A DNA stretch of 43,515 bases from Vannielia sp. (GCF_029212645.1 NZ_JARGND010000026.1:1-43515), one strand, 5' to 3'. Shown: positions 30,803 to 39,640, counted from the first letter of the stretch. Program-made: numbers and translations. Notes: a model not told the origin generated them from the letters alone.

Positions 30803-31521
30803 CAGCCCCTCGCGATGTTCGCGTCTATGTGTTGGTGCGCCAAGGTAAGGAAGTCACGCATGCCGACAAGGTATTTTTGCATCCGCAGCTTGCCCCCCGT
30901 CCTGAACCGCATCCTGTAAACCCCCTGCCCCTCATCCTTTATCTCGGTCAGGTCGCGCCAATTGCGTTCGCGCCGAGGCATCAACACGCTCTCCGCAATC
31001 ATCACCTCCCGGTCATACCGCACCTCATAGCTGAGGATGTGGCTGACCGCGAAAATTGCCAACCCAGCCATCAAGGGGCGCAGCCAGATCATCATGTCGG
31101 GCATGTCAAAATCGGTCAGGAACGCCACGGCCACGCCGAGAAGCGCAACAATAACGGTGCCGAGTTTTGCAAACAACGTGGGGCGCATTACGCGGCTGCC
31201 AAGCGTTTCCCGGGCTGGCTTGGCCGTGCCGTAATTGGCCAGGACATTCACATCCCCGCCGTTCATGAACTTCGCCGTCGCCGTGGGCTCTACCCGCCGT
31301 CCGCTGCCATCTCTCGGTGCGCTCACCTTCTCAAGCTTGCCCAGCACCTTGCGCCCCAGCCAGTAGGGAAGGATGAAGACCAGGATGATGTAGCTGGCGA
31401 CAAGCAGCAGGATCAACATGATTGCCAGGAAAACAACGGCCCCCAGCAATGCAACCGCCTCGGTCGGGTCTATGCCCGCCAGCGCCAGTATTTGCGTCCA
31501 ACTCGGCTCTTGCCCGTTCAC
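30802..31521 (-). CDS. integral membrane protein of unknown function
   Basis: A 239-residue protein with an N-terminal hydrophobic segment (about residues 18-48, [19 protein letters not shown] and beyond), then a soluble part, two more hydrophobic segments near 120-165 and a C-terminal cytoplasmic-like domain with [17 protein letters not shown] and [16 protein letters not shown]. The start is GTG at 31521, preceded by GGAGGGCGG; the frame extends further without coding character. It couples to mutM in TGATG and is divergent from ubiE. No known family was recognised. Confidence 0.7.
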   Translation of the reverse strand: MNGQEPSWTQILALAGIDPTEAVALLGAVVFLAIMLILLLVASYIILVFILPYWLGRKVLGKLEKVSAPRDGSGRRVEPTATAKFMNGGDVNVLANYGTAKPARETLGSRVMRPTLFAKLGTVIVALLGVAVAFLTDFDMPDMMIWLRPLMAGLAIFAVSHILSYEVRYDREVMIAESVLMPRRERNWRDLTEIKDEGQGVYRMRFRTGGKLRMQKYLVGMRDFLTLAHQHIDANIARG

Positions 31522-31610
31522 GCCGCCCTCCTCGCCTGCGCCGATCTGGCGCGTTTGTATCTCTTTGGGAAAGGCTATATCCGGTGAGCGGGCAAAACTG
31601 AGGCGAAGCC

Positions 31611-32363
31611 ATGACTGACACAGGGAAAACCACCCACTTCGGCAACACCACAGTGCCCGAAGATCAGAAGGCCGGGATGGTGCATGAGGTTTTTTCCTCG
31701 GTGGCGTCCAAATACGACCTGATGAATGATCTGATGAGCGCCGGAATCCACCGTGTCTGGAAGGATGCGATGATGGACTGGCTCGCGCCGCGACCGGGCC
31801 AGCGCCTGCTGGATGTGGCTGGCGGCACCGGAGATATCTCCTTCCGGTTCCTGAAACGCGCGGGCGACGGTGCCAGTGCCGTGGTTTGTGACATGACCGA
31901 AGCCATGCTTGTTGAGGGGCGCCGCCGAGCAGAAGCAACCGATATGGCGGCACAGCTCGATTGGGTGGTCGGCGATGCGATGGCCCTGCCGTTTGAAAGC
32001 AACAGCTTCGACGTTTACACTATTTCCTTTGGCATCCGTAACGTGACCCGCATCGCCGATGCTCTCTCGGAGGCCTATCGCGTGCTGCGCCCGGGCGGGC
32101 GGCTGATGGTGCTGGAGTTTTCGCAACTGCCGAATGCGGCGATGCAAAAGGCCTACGATGCCTACTCCTTCGCCGTGATCCCGGGCCTTGGCAAACTGGT
32201 AACGGGGGATCGCGACAGCTACCAGTATCTCATTGAATCGATCCGTAAATTCCCGCCGCAGGACGAGTTTGCCGGGATGATCCGCGCCGCCGGGTTTGAG
32301 CAGGTGAAATACCGCAATCTCACAATGGGTGTTGCGGCTTTGCACTCCGGCTGGAAGCTCTAG
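31611..32363 (+). CDS. ubiE: ubiquinone biosynthesis C-methyltransferase UbiE
   Basis: A 250-residue SAM-dependent methyltransferase that methylates the demethoxy-benzoquinol ring in ubiquinone synthesis. [17 protein letters not shown] is the N-terminal signature, [12 protein letters not shown] is SAM motif I, and FGIRNVTRI and the VLEFSQLP segment are further UbiE motifs. The length is normal. It is 6 bases from ubiB, in the same pathway and transcript. Without menaquinone genes in view, a role in ubiquinone synthesis alone is likely. Confidence 0.96.
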   Translation: MTDTGKTTHFGNTTVPEDQKAGMVHEVFSSVASKYDLMNDLMSAGIHRVWKDAMMDWLAPRPGQRLLDVAGGTGDISFRFLKRAGDGASAVVCDMTEAMLVEGRRRAEATDMAAQLDWVVGDAMALPFESNSFDVYTISFGIRNVTRIADALSEAYRVLRPGGRLMVLEFSQLPNAAMQKAYDAYSFAVIPGLGKLVTGDRDSYQYLIESIRKFPPQDEFAGMIRAAGFEQVKYRNLTMGVAALHSGWKL

Positions 32364-32369
32364 GCCCCG

Positions 32370-33905
32370 ATGCGCGGACCTCACAACATCTGGCGGTTGA
32401 TCCGCACCGGCGCCACCTTTGAGCGCACCGGCGCGATGGGCGTGGCTCTCGAAGCCATGGAAGCCCCGCGCTCGTTGCGGATCATCGCGCGGGTGCTTGG
32501 CTGGCCCTTCAAGTGGCTCGGGCTGCGCGGCGATCCCGCGCTCCCCCCGATCACCCGCGCGCTCACGGCGCTGGGGCCAGCTTACATCAAATTCGGCCAA
32601 ATCCTTTCAACCCGGCCCGATGTTGTGGGCCCCGAACTGGCGCAGCAGTTGATGGTGCTGCAAGACAAGCTCCCGCCCTTCGCGCGCGCCGAGGCCATGC
32701 GGGTTGTTGCAGCGGAGCTTGGCCAGCCTGTTGAAACCCTTTTCACTGAATTTTCCGAACCGGTCGCCGCGGCGTCGATTGCACAGGTGCACCACGCGGT
32801 GCGCGCCGCCGACGGTATGGAAGTGGCCGTAAAGGTGCTGCGCCCCGGTATCGAGCGGGCCTTCTCCAAGGATATAGACGCCTTTTATTTTGCCGCGAAC
32901 ATGATCGAATTGCTGTCACCCGCCTCTCGCCGCTTGCGTCCGCGTGACGTGATCGAACACTTCGAGGGTGTGGTGCGAGGCGAGCTCGACATGCGCCTTG
33001 AAACCTCCGCCGCATCGGAATTTCATGACAATACGGTTGATGACGAGGGCTTCACCGTACCCCGCGTTGACTGGAGGCTTTCGGCGCGGCGGGTGATGAC
33101 GCTGGGCTGGGCCGAGGGCGTTTCTATGAACGATCTCGCCGCGATTGATGCGGCAGGCCATGACCGCGCCGCACTTGCAGAGCGGGTGCTTCGGCTGTTT
33201 TTGAAGCACGCCCTGCGCGATGGCTACTTCCACGCCGACATGCATCACGGCAACCTCAAGGTCAGCCCGTCTGGCGATATCATTGCATTGGACTTCGGTA
33301 TCATGGGGCGGCTCGATGAATACACCCGCCGTGTCTATGCCGAGATCCTGATGGGCTTCATTCGCAAAGACTATCAGCGCGTGGCCGAGGTGCATTTTGA
33401 AGCGGGCTATGTGCCTGCCGACCGGGATGTTGATGAGTTTGCCCGCGCACTCAGAGCCGTTGGCGAGCCCATTTTTGGCATGGATGCGAGCCACATTTCA
33501 ATGGCGCGGCTTTTGGCCTACCTCTTTGAGGTCACCGAGCGCTTTGGCATGGAAACACGTACTGAACTCATTTTGCTGCAGCGAACCATGGTTGTGGTTG
33601 AAGGCGTGGCACGGTCCCTCAATCCAAACACCAACATATGGGAAACCGCCCAACCCGTGGTTGAAGATTATGTCAAACGCAGTATTGGCCCTGCCGCAGT
33701 TCTGCGCGACCTTGCCAAGGCAACACAGGTGGCCGCGCGCTTTGGCCCCCGTCTCCCGGCGCTGCTCGAAAAAGCGCTGATTGCGCAATCCGAGCCGCTG
33801 CCGCCGGTTGACGACCGCCGCTCGCGCTATTTGGCCCGGCTGGGCTGGCTTGCCCTTGGAGCAGTGGCTGCCGTTGCCGTGATCGCTTTGCTCGACCGGT
33901 TCTAG
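32370..33905 (+). CDS. ubiB: ubiquinone biosynthesis kinase-like protein UbiB
   Basis: A 511-residue ADCK/UbiB atypical kinase needed for ubiquinone synthesis. The KxGQ motif is in YIKFGQILSTRPD, the Ala-rich loop in VAAASIAQVHHA, the metal-binding ALDFGIMGRLDEY follows, and a C-terminal membrane segment (LALGAVAAVAVIALL) anchors it. The length is close to that of E. coli UbiB (546). It follows ubiE. In many relatives coaBC comes next; here a flagellar cluster begins on the other strand. Confidence 0.95.
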   Translation: MRGPHNIWRLIRTGATFERTGAMGVALEAMEAPRSLRIIARVLGWPFKWLGLRGDPALPPITRALTALGPAYIKFGQILSTRPDVVGPELAQQLMVLQDKLPPFARAEAMRVVAAELGQPVETLFTEFSEPVAAASIAQVHHAVRAADGMEVAVKVLRPGIERAFSKDIDAFYFAANMIELLSPASRRLRPRDVIEHFEGVVRGELDMRLETSAASEFHDNTVDDEGFTVPRVDWRLSARRVMTLGWAEGVSMNDLAAIDAAGHDRAALAERVLRLFLKHALRDGYFHADMHHGNLKVSPSGDIIALDFGIMGRLDEYTRRVYAEILMGFIRKDYQRVAEVHFEAGYVPADRDVDEFARALRAVGEPIFGMDASHISMARLLAYLFEVTERFGMETRTELILLQRTMVVVEGVARSLNPNTNIWETAQPVVEDYVKRSIGPAAVLRDLAKATQVAARFGPRLPALLEKALIAQSEPLPPVDDRRSRYLARLGWLALGAVAAVAVIALLDRF

Positions 33906-34010
33906 TGGTTCGGGATCAGCGCTCTCGCTCTATCAATGGAGTGACCAACGCTATGCCGTTGCCTGCTGACCGGCCGCGCCATAACTGGCAGGAATATTGT
34001 GAACAACAGG

Positions 34011-34730
34011 TCAGGCACCATCGCCGGATGACGCGGCATCTGGATCTTCATTCGTCGCGTAGACGACAGGGAAGCGGAGCGCGGTGACGCTGGTAGAGGG
34101 CACAATCTCCCCGCTGGCAAGCAGCAGCATGGTTTGCCCATCTTCGAGCCGGGCTTCTTCGACCACGGTATAGACCGGCGCCTGAGCCGTGTTGATCAAG
34201 CTCTCGCCCGCGTAGCTTTCAACCTGAAAGGTGTAGTTTCCGGCAGGTAAAGGCGCGCCCGAGTCATCCACCCCCTGCCACACATGGAACGGAGCCGTGG
34301 TGTCAATCGGCAGACGTTGGACTTCATCGCCCGCCGCATCTCGCACCACCATTACGCCACTGTCAGCGCCCGCCGACACATCCAGCGTCATCTCGATCGG
34401 CGCACCAGAATAGTAGGCCGGAGCAAGAACCCGAGCTTCCATGCCGACGAAATTTGCCAGATCACTGATGCCCGAACCGCCCAGATTGGTTGCAAGTGCT
34501 TCAAGCAGTTGATTGGTTTGAACTTGTTGTTCAACGTTAGAGAAGGTTGCCAGTTGGACGGCAAAATCCGAGTTCTCAATCGGGTTGAGAGGGTCTTGGT
34601 TTTGCAACTGGGTCGTCATCATTTTCAGGAAAGTCTCGAAATCCGAGCTGATGAGCTTCTCCGAATTGGCGGAGGCGGCAGGTGTTGAGGTCGCCGATGT
34701 AGTGGCGGCGTTCAGGGCAGTTGTTTCCAT
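34011..34730 (-). CDS. flgD: flagellar hook-capping protein FlgD
   Basis: A 239-residue FlgD, the temporary cap for hook assembly. The N-terminal region DFETFLKMMTTQLQNQDPLNPI with FAVQLATFSNVEQQVQTN is the FlgD signature. The central FlgD Ig-like/Tudor domain includes the VWQGVDDSGAPLPAGNYTF segment. The length is typical. It follows fliK by 9 bases on the same strand, as hook-length and hook-cap genes often do. Confidence 0.93.
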   Translation of the reverse strand: METTALNAATTSATSTPAASANSEKLISSDFETFLKMMTTQLQNQDPLNPIENSDFAVQLATFSNVEQQVQTNQLLEALATNLGGSGISDLANFVGMEARVLAPAYYSGAPIEMTLDVSAGADSGVMVVRDAAGDEVQRLPIDTTAPFHVWQGVDDSGAPLPAGNYTFQVESYAGESLINTAQAPVYTVVEEARLEDGQTMLLLASGEIVPSTSVTALRFPVVYATNEDPDAASSGDGA

Positions 34731-34739
34731 GGGTTTCTC

Positions 34740-36491
34740 CTATAGGCGCAGGTCAAGCCCGGCTTGGCCAAGCCGCAGGGCTGCCTCACGGGAGTTTGTA
34801 GAAAGGGGTATGGCCGGGGCTGGGTCGCCCTCCAGAGCAATGGTTCTGTGCGGGTCCCCCTGAGAACCGCCACCCTCGCTCGACTGTTCATAGCCACTAT
34901 TGGAAAACTCGAACTGCGCCGCCTCCTGGCCGAGGCGTTTCATCTCGGTGGCCAGCATTTCGATGTTGCGGCGCATCAGATCAAGGGTTTCCGGGCGTTC
35001 GGCGCTTACGGTCACCAAAATCCCGGCCTCAGTTCCGGAAAATGACAGCTTGAGGCGGCCCAGTTCTTCGGGCTTTAGCGTCAACTCCAATGGGCCATCC
35101 GGAAGCGGGCGCGAAACCTCCGCCACCTGAGCGGCAACCTGTTGCGCCAGGGCTGGCTGCGTCCCGGCGAGGAGGTTTCCGGTGGGCGGCGCATGGATAC
35201 TGCCGCGCACATCGGACATCGCAGTAATCCCGCCAATTTCAACGGGGGTCACCGGCTCCATGGGCGCACCGTTAGGCAAGGGCGCTGCGGCTGGAGTGGC
35301 GACCGATGTCGTAGACGCGATGAAGGAATTTAATTCACTCGCACCTGTTGATGAAGAGGCGGCAGGGGAGGGTGCACGCGGCTCATCGCGGCTTGCGCCC
35401 CGCATTTCCGTTGGTTCGGCTTCACTGTCGGTCGACGGCGCTGCCACGGCATCGTTACGCATCGTGGCAGCGGTTACCGATTCGGCCGACGATAGCTTGT
35501 GACCTCCTGCAACGGTGTCCAGATTTGCAGGATTCGGCCGGCCATCACCGGGCGCGGCGCGTGTATCAACCATGTCAGGCCGGCCATTCATCGGCGCGCT
35601 GCGAGGGCCCACTGGCACAGGCCGCCCGTCCATAGGTGCGCTGCGAGGGCCCACAGGGTCCGGGCGCCCATCCGGCACATGGCCTTGCGCGCGAATGCTC
35701 TCGACCAAAACGGCCTGACCCGTCGCTATGATGTTGTCCGGGGTTTGCGGCACAGGGGGATCAGACAGGAAGCTGTCCGCCGATGGATCGCTCTGTGCGC
35801 CGTGGACCATCGACGCCGGGAGAGCATGCCATTTTGGGGTATTTTCAGCTGCATTTTCCGGTTCCGGCACAGCCATGGGAGGGGCGTTCCGGGGGCCATC
35901 CAGCGGTGAGTATGGCGCGGCGCTGGAGGCCGTTTCATGTGCCGTCATGGGTGGCCAGACGGGGTTTGTCTCGGCAGGCGAAATCGCCGCACTTTCACCC
36001 TTTGGAATTGGCGCGCCGATCCCCGGCCCAATCACAGTAGATGAGGTTCCAGTAGGTGACGGGCGTTCCACCTGTGAAATACTGCGCGCGGTGCGGGAGC
36101 CACTTGGCGCTATTGGCGCGGCGTGAGGGGACAGATCACCTGTGCCATCGCTCAAACTGGCAACGGGCCGCTCAATCAATTGCGCCTTATCTGATGGAGC
36201 AGCCAGGAAAGGAGCGATGGAAGCGTCTGCTTCATCCTCCGTTCCGGGCTTTGCTACGGCCTCACCTAAGGTCGCCGCGAGCTTTGGCTGGTCCTGCGCG
36301 ACCGCGAAAGCTGCATGTGCCACGTCTTTTTCAGCCTGTCCGAGCGCGGCGAAGACGCTGGCCCATTCACCGGGTGCAGCTTTATCTGCCGGGTTTGCGC
36401 CGCCCTTGGGATGAGGCGCACCCTCACTCGCCCGCGCGGCAGCGGAATGCCCGCCAGCAATGGCAAAGTCCGGGATCGTAGCGTTCTGCAT
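34740..36491 (-). CDS. fliK: flagellar hook-length control protein FliK
   Basis: A 583-residue FliK-like protein that measures hook length and switches export specificity. Residues 1-430 are low-complexity Pro/Ala/Ser-rich sequence, as expected for the ruler. The C-terminal Flg_hook domain (about 460-545) reads GPLELTLKPEELGRLKLSFS and then ERPETLDLMRRNIEML. The ATG at 36491 gives MQNATIPDFAIAGG; earlier codons are not family-like. Four 14-residue repeats lie at about residues 275-330. It is divergent from the flgJ-like gene. Confidence 0.88.
   Translation of the reverse strand: MQNATIPDFAIAGGHSAAARASEGAPHPKGGANPADKAAPGEWASVFAALGQAEKDVAHAAFAVAQDQPKLAATLGEAVAKPGTEDEADASIAPFLAAPSDKAQLIERPVASLSDGTGDLSPHAAPIAPSGSRTARSISQVERPSPTGTSSTVIGPGIGAPIPKGESAAISPAETNPVWPPMTAHETASSAAPYSPLDGPRNAPPMAVPEPENAAENTPKWHALPASMVHGAQSDPSADSFLSDPPVPQTPDNIIATGQAVLVESIRAQGHVPDGRPDPVGPRSAPMDGRPVPVGPRSAPMNGRPDMVDTRAAPGDGRPNPANLDTVAGGHKLSSAESVTAATMRNDAVAAPSTDSEAEPTEMRGASRDEPRAPSPAASSSTGASELNSFIASTTSVATPAAAPLPNGAPMEPVTPVEIGGITAMSDVRGSIHAPPTGNLLAGTQPALAQQVAAQVAEVSRPLPDGPLELTLKPEELGRLKLSFSGTEAGILVTVSAERPETLDLMRRNIEMLATEMKRLGQEAAQFEFSNSGYEQSSEGGGSQGDPHRTIALEGDPAPAIPLSTNSREAALRLGQAGLDLRL
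35502..35669 (-). repeat. four 42-bp tandem repeats inside fliK
   Basis: The protein repeats GRPDPVGPRSAPMD, GRPVPVGPRSAPMN, GRPDMVDTRAAPGD and GRPNPANLDTVAGG are exactly 14 residues each. The first two are nearly identical also in DNA (the 17-base stretch GCGCTGCGAGGGCCCAC occurs twice, 42 bases apart). This is a site where repeat-number change would alter FliK length. Confidence 0.85.
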
Positions 36492-36535
36492 TCGTTCAAT
36501 CCTTCTGGAAACACTTGCAGAATGCCGGACGATAG

Positions 36536-36550
36536 TTACCAATCCTTTAC
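36536..36550. promoter_or_regulatory. CtrA-like half-site pair between fliK and flgJ-like genes
   Basis: TTAC-CAATCCT-TTAC matches the spacing (7 bases) of the CtrA consensus TTAA-N7-TTAA with one substitution per half. It lies in the 109-bp divergent promoter region of the fliK-flgD and flgJ-flgN transcripts. CtrA is known to control flagellar genes in alphaproteobacteria, including roseobacters; binding here is inferred. Confidence 0.4.
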
Positions 36551-36600
36551 CGGTTTCTGACCAAATGCCTCAAAGTAGCCACAATTTGAAAGGCCCGGTC

Positions 36601-36912
36601 ATGCCGATTCTGCCTATGGCCACAGAGCCATCCGCCCTGCCCGCGCCCGGACCGCGCGCAACCGCGCAACCGTCCGCAACCCGTGAAGAACGACTCCGAC
36701 AAGCTTCGCTTGAACTGGAGGCGTCCTTCCTTGCGGAAATGCTGAAATCAGCGGGCTTTGGCGAACCGCGTGAAAGTTTTGGCGGCGGCGCCGGGGAAGA
36801 AGGATTTGCTTCTTTACTGCGACAGGAGCAGGCGATGGCGATGGCCCAGGCGGGCGGCTTTGGCTTGGCGGAACACATCTTTGAAAGCTTGAAGGCACGC
36901 ACCCATGACTGA
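36601..36912 (+). CDS. flagellar rod-binding protein (FlgJ N-terminal domain)
   Basis: A 103-residue protein carrying only the FlgJ N-terminal rod-binding domain. LELEASFLAEMLKSAGFGE (about residues 38-56) and QEQAMAMAQAGGFGLAEHIF are the family pattern. The C-terminal muramidase domain of enterobacterial FlgJ is absent, as usual in alphaproteobacteria. The start at 36601 has GAAAGG upstream. The last bases overlap the flgN-like gene by 8. It assists rod assembly in the periplasm. Confidence 0.85.
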   Translation: MPILPMATEPSALPAPGPRATAQPSATREERLRQASLELEASFLAEMLKSAGFGEPRESFGGGAGEEGFASLLRQEQAMAMAQAGGFGLAEHIFESLKARTHD

Positions 36913-37273
36913 CACCAACACCAACGATTCCCTCGATTTCTATAAAGATGCAATGGCCCTGCTTGCCGGAGAGAAGGAGGCGCTCAAAGGCGCAGACTTT
37001 GCCCGCCTTGAAACGCTTTACGAGCAAAAGCAGGAACTGCTTGAGCGGATCGCGGCGCGCAGAGATACGTTGAGCCGCGAACAGCTTGAGCGGATGGCCC
37101 GCGAATCGAGAGCCAATGACAAGCTGCTTGGTGCGGCTCAACGCGGCCTTCGCGCGGTTGCCCGCCGCCTAAGCGAGACTCACCGCGCCGCCGAGCACCT
37201 CGACACCTATACAGAATCGGGCAAGCGGGAAGACCTGGGACCGGTAAAACCCAGTTTCGAAAAGCGCGCCTGA
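36905..37273 (+). CDS. FlgN-like flagellar export chaperone
   Basis: A 122-residue all-helical protein with a long coiled coil: EKEALKGADFARLETLYEQK and IAARRDTLSREQLERMAR. The pattern and length match the FlgN family, which escorts hook-associated proteins FlgK and FlgL to the export gate. The tail HLDTYTESGKREDL is common in alphaproteobacterial members. The 8-base overlap with the flgJ-like gene and the terminator after it make a two-gene operon. Confidence 0.75.
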   Translation: MTDTNTNDSLDFYKDAMALLAGEKEALKGADFARLETLYEQKQELLERIAARRDTLSREQLERMARESRANDKLLGAAQRGLRAVARRLSETHRAAEHLDTYTESGKREDLGPVKPSFEKRA

Positions 37274-37313
37274 TTGCGCATCCCTGGTTAACAACTCATT
37301 GGCCAGGAAAGAG

Positions 37314-37349
37314 AAAAGGCGTAGCGGCCATTCACCGCGCGCCTTTTTT
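37314..37349 (+). terminator. intrinsic terminator after the flgJ-flgN operon
   Basis: The outer stem AAAAGGCG / CGCCTTTT with inner pairing AGCGG / CCGC around a short loop is followed by a T6 run ending at 37349. It begins 40 bases after the flgN-like stop and isolates flagellin transcription. Confidence 0.8.
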
Positions 37350-37607
37350 GCTGTCGTATAAGGGCATTCGCGCCTGTGGCTGTGGAAACCGAAGAAGCCG
37401 CCTCAATATCGCTTAAAATGCTCGGCTTACAAAACGAGCGCCTTAGCACTCCCTTAATCCTGCTCCCTCAGTTTGACGCATGCACCTTCGAGGGTGGCAC
37501 GGAACGTCTGCTTGCGGTCCGTATCTTGGTGAAACCAGACAGAAACCGCCGCACCTGCGGCACGTGAATTGGGCGTAAAGCGCCCTTCTGAAAGGACCAT
37601 ACGAACC
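37350..37607 (+). promoter_or_regulatory. flagellin promoter and leader region
   Basis: This 258-bp stretch precedes the flagellin start. It holds a CtrA-like pair TTAG-CACTCCC-TTAA at 37443-37457, and an AAAGGA Shine-Dalgarno sequence at 37591-37596. A sigma-54 promoter was looked for (TGGCAC at 37495) but the -12 spacing is wrong. In Caulobacter, FlbT acts on the flagellin mRNA leader; a similar role here is possible because flbT is in the same cluster. Confidence 0.4.
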
Positions 37608-39155
37608 ATGTCCAGCATTCTGACAAACACCAGCTCCATGGTCGCCCTGCAAACTTTGCGCGGTGTGAACTCGCAGTTGCAGCAGACCCAAAACGAGATT
37701 TCCACCGGCAAGTCGGTTGGCTCTGCACGCGATAACGCCTCGATCTGGGCCATCTCGAAAGTGATGGAATCCGACGTGAAGGGCTTCAAGGCAATCTCCG
37801 AGAGCCTGTCGCTTGGCGAGAGCACCGTGGCTGTGGCCCGAAACGGCGCCGAAACGGTGACCGACCTGCTCGTGCAGATGAAAGAAAAGATCGTCGGCGC
37901 GCAGGAAGAAAACGTTGACCGCTCCAAGCTGCAAGCCGACATCACAGCGCTTTCCGACCAGATAAAATCGGTCACCGGCGCGGCGCAGTTCAACGGTCTC
38001 AACCTGCTGTCTGGCACCGATGACGTGAACGTGCTTTCGTCGCTCGATCGTTCTTCGGATGGCACAGTGGCAGCGTCTGACATTGCGATCTCGCGCCAGG
38101 ACCTCAGCTTCGATGCGGGCGTTTACGGCACCGGCACCGACCTCAGCGCCAACATCACGGCCGCAGATGGGGCCAATAGCCTTGCGGGCGTGGCTGGCAA
38201 CGAGTTCTCCAACAAGGGGAACACGATGACAATTGCGCTGGCGGCTGTCACTGCGGGGGCCTCCAATACCTACAATATGCAGGTGGCCGGGACGACGGTG
38301 AGCTACACGTCTGACGCCTCGGGCAATTCCCCAACCACGGTGGCTGACGGGATCATCGCAGCCCTCAACGAGGCCGGGATCGAGGATATTGTAGCGACTG
38401 CTGCGACTGGCACGATCACCATCACATCCACCTCCAAGTTTGACGATGTGGAAGTGAACTTCTCGACCACCGATTCCACCGCGACGGCCAATGTTAACGG
38501 CGGTGGTGCTGGCGCTGCCGGTGCTGGCTTTACCGGCGAGGAAATCGGCGCACGGGCTTCCACCGTTGCCTTCTCGGCCACCGCAGCCGTTCAGGATGGC
38601 GATGGCTACCGTGTCGCTCTTGGCGGCGTGAACTACGACTATGTGGCCGGTCCGGGCGAATCAATGGAAGACGTGGCACGCGGCCTGAAAACCGTCATCG
38701 ACGGTGCCAGCGTTGAGAACATCACCACCAATGTTGTCCGCAACGACAGCAACGAGTGGGTGCTACAGATCGACAATGACGGCACCGACATGACCCTCAC
38801 AGATGCAGGTATGGGTGGCGGCACCGCGACGGGTGGCCTCTCGGGCGTCGATTCGCTGGATGTGATGACCGATCTTGGTGTCGAGGCGGCTCTGGCCAAT
38901 ATCGAAACCTATATCGACACCGCCATTGACGCGGCGGCATCCTTCGGTTCAGCGGAAGGCCGGATCGAGACCCAGTCCGAGTTCATCTCGAACCTGACTG
39001 ACAGCCTCACCGCTGGTATCGGCACGCTGGTCGATGCGGATATGGAGGCGACTTCGGCCCGCCTGCAGGCGCTTCAGGTGCAGCAGCAGCTGGGTGTCCA
39101 GTCGCTCTCAATCGCCAACCAGTCGCCCCAGAGCATCCTGTCTCTGTTCGGGTAA
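37608..39155 (+). CDS. fliC: flagellin
   Basis: A 515-residue flagellin, the filament subunit. The D0/D1 N-terminus (MSSILTNTSSMVALQTLRGVN onwards to about residue 140) and the C-terminus (about 430-515, ending QSILSLFG) are conserved. The middle is an expanded domain with a segment GNTMTIALAAVTAGASNTYN (about 205-225) and IAALNEAGI that resembles the flagellin hook-IN motif. The ATG at 37608 has AAAGGA at proper distance. It is followed by flaF and flbT. The middle domain is likely surface-exposed and variable. Confidence 0.95.
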   Translation: MSSILTNTSSMVALQTLRGVNSQLQQTQNEISTGKSVGSARDNASIWAISKVMESDVKGFKAISESLSLGESTVAVARNGAETVTDLLVQMKEKIVGAQEENVDRSKLQADITALSDQIKSVTGAAQFNGLNLLSGTDDVNVLSSLDRSSDGTVAASDIAISRQDLSFDAGVYGTGTDLSANITAADGANSLAGVAGNEFSNKGNTMTIALAAVTAGASNTYNMQVAGTTVSYTSDASGNSPTTVADGIIAALNEAGIEDIVATAATGTITITSTSKFDDVEVNFSTTDSTATANVNGGGAGAAGAGFTGEEIGARASTVAFSATAAVQDGDGYRVALGGVNYDYVAGPGESMEDVARGLKTVIDGASVENITTNVVRNDSNEWVLQIDNDGTDMTLTDAGMGGGTATGGLSGVDSLDVMTDLGVEAALANIETYIDTAIDAAASFGSAEGRIETQSEFISNLTDSLTAGIGTLVDADMEATSARLQALQVQQQLGVQSLSIANQSPQSILSLFG

Positions 39156-39173
39156 GAGACCTGATCTGATATC

Positions 39174-39223
39174 GGGCGGGGCGCACAAATACAGGGTCAA
39201 AACGGCCCCAGCGCGCCCCGCCC
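39174..39223 (+). other. 11-bp stem-loop after fliC
   Basis: GGGCGGGGCGC (39174-39184) pairs perfectly with GCGCCCCGCCC (39213-39223) around a 28-base loop. It lies 19 bases after the flagellin stop and before flaF. No T-run follows, so it may protect the 3' end of the abundant flagellin mRNA and limit readthrough into flaF rather than end transcription completely. Confidence 0.6.
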
Positions 39224-39271
39224 ACTCTCCCACGCGAAGACAGAACTCGAGCGTTCCGGAAGGACATAGCC

Positions 39272-39640
39272 GTGAATTCCCTGCAAATGGCGCGAAGCGC
39301 CTACTCCTCTGGCGGGCAAGCCCCGCTCCGTACCAACCGCGGCACAGAATACGCCGCCTTTTCTCAGGTGACACATCGGCTGAAGAGTTGCCGCACGTTT
39401 CCCGCACTGGTCGAAGCGCTTCACGAAAATCGCCGTCTCTGGACGGCCCTGGCCGCCGACGTGGCCGATGGCGACAATGATCTGCCCAATGATTTGCGGG
39501 CCCGGATTTTTTACCTCGCCAAGTTCACCCAGCATCACTCCGGCCAGGTTCTGCGCCGCAAGGTTGGAGTGAAACCGCTCATCGAAATCAACATGGCCGT
39601 CATGCGTGGACTTGGCGGCAAGACGGGAGCCCCGAAATGA
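39272..39640 (+). CDS. flaF: flagellar biosynthesis regulator FlaF
   Basis: A 122-residue FlaF, needed for flagellin secretion or synthesis in alphaproteobacteria. MNSLQMARSAYSS at the start, FPALVEALHENRRLWTALA in the middle and FTQHHSGQVLRRKVGVKPLIEIN at the end are characteristic. The start is GTG at 39272 with GGAAGGA at 39258-39264. The stop overlaps flbT by 4 bases. In Caulobacter, FlaF and FlbT act in opposite ways on flagellin mRNA translation. Confidence 0.93.
   Translation: MNSLQMARSAYSSGGQAPLRTNRGTEYAAFSQVTHRLKSCRTFPALVEALHENRRLWTALAADVADGDNDLPNDLRARIFYLAKFTQHHSGQVLRRKVGVKPLIEINMAVMRGLGGKTGAPK

Noticed and set aside
33905..34087. 60-codon plus-strand frame between ubiB and flgD
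   Set aside because: Overlaps the flgD 3' end, has an arginine-rich frame-shadow composition and no Shine-Dalgarno sequence.
37495..37515. Sigma-54-like TGGCAC followed by TTGC upstream of flagellin
   Set aside because: TGGCAC and TTGC are 11 bases apart where 5 are needed, so the GG and GC are not 10 bases apart.
37376..37567. 63-codon frame in the flagellin leader
   Set aside because: GTG start without a Shine-Dalgarno sequence; the region carries regulatory features and the protein has no recognisable pattern.
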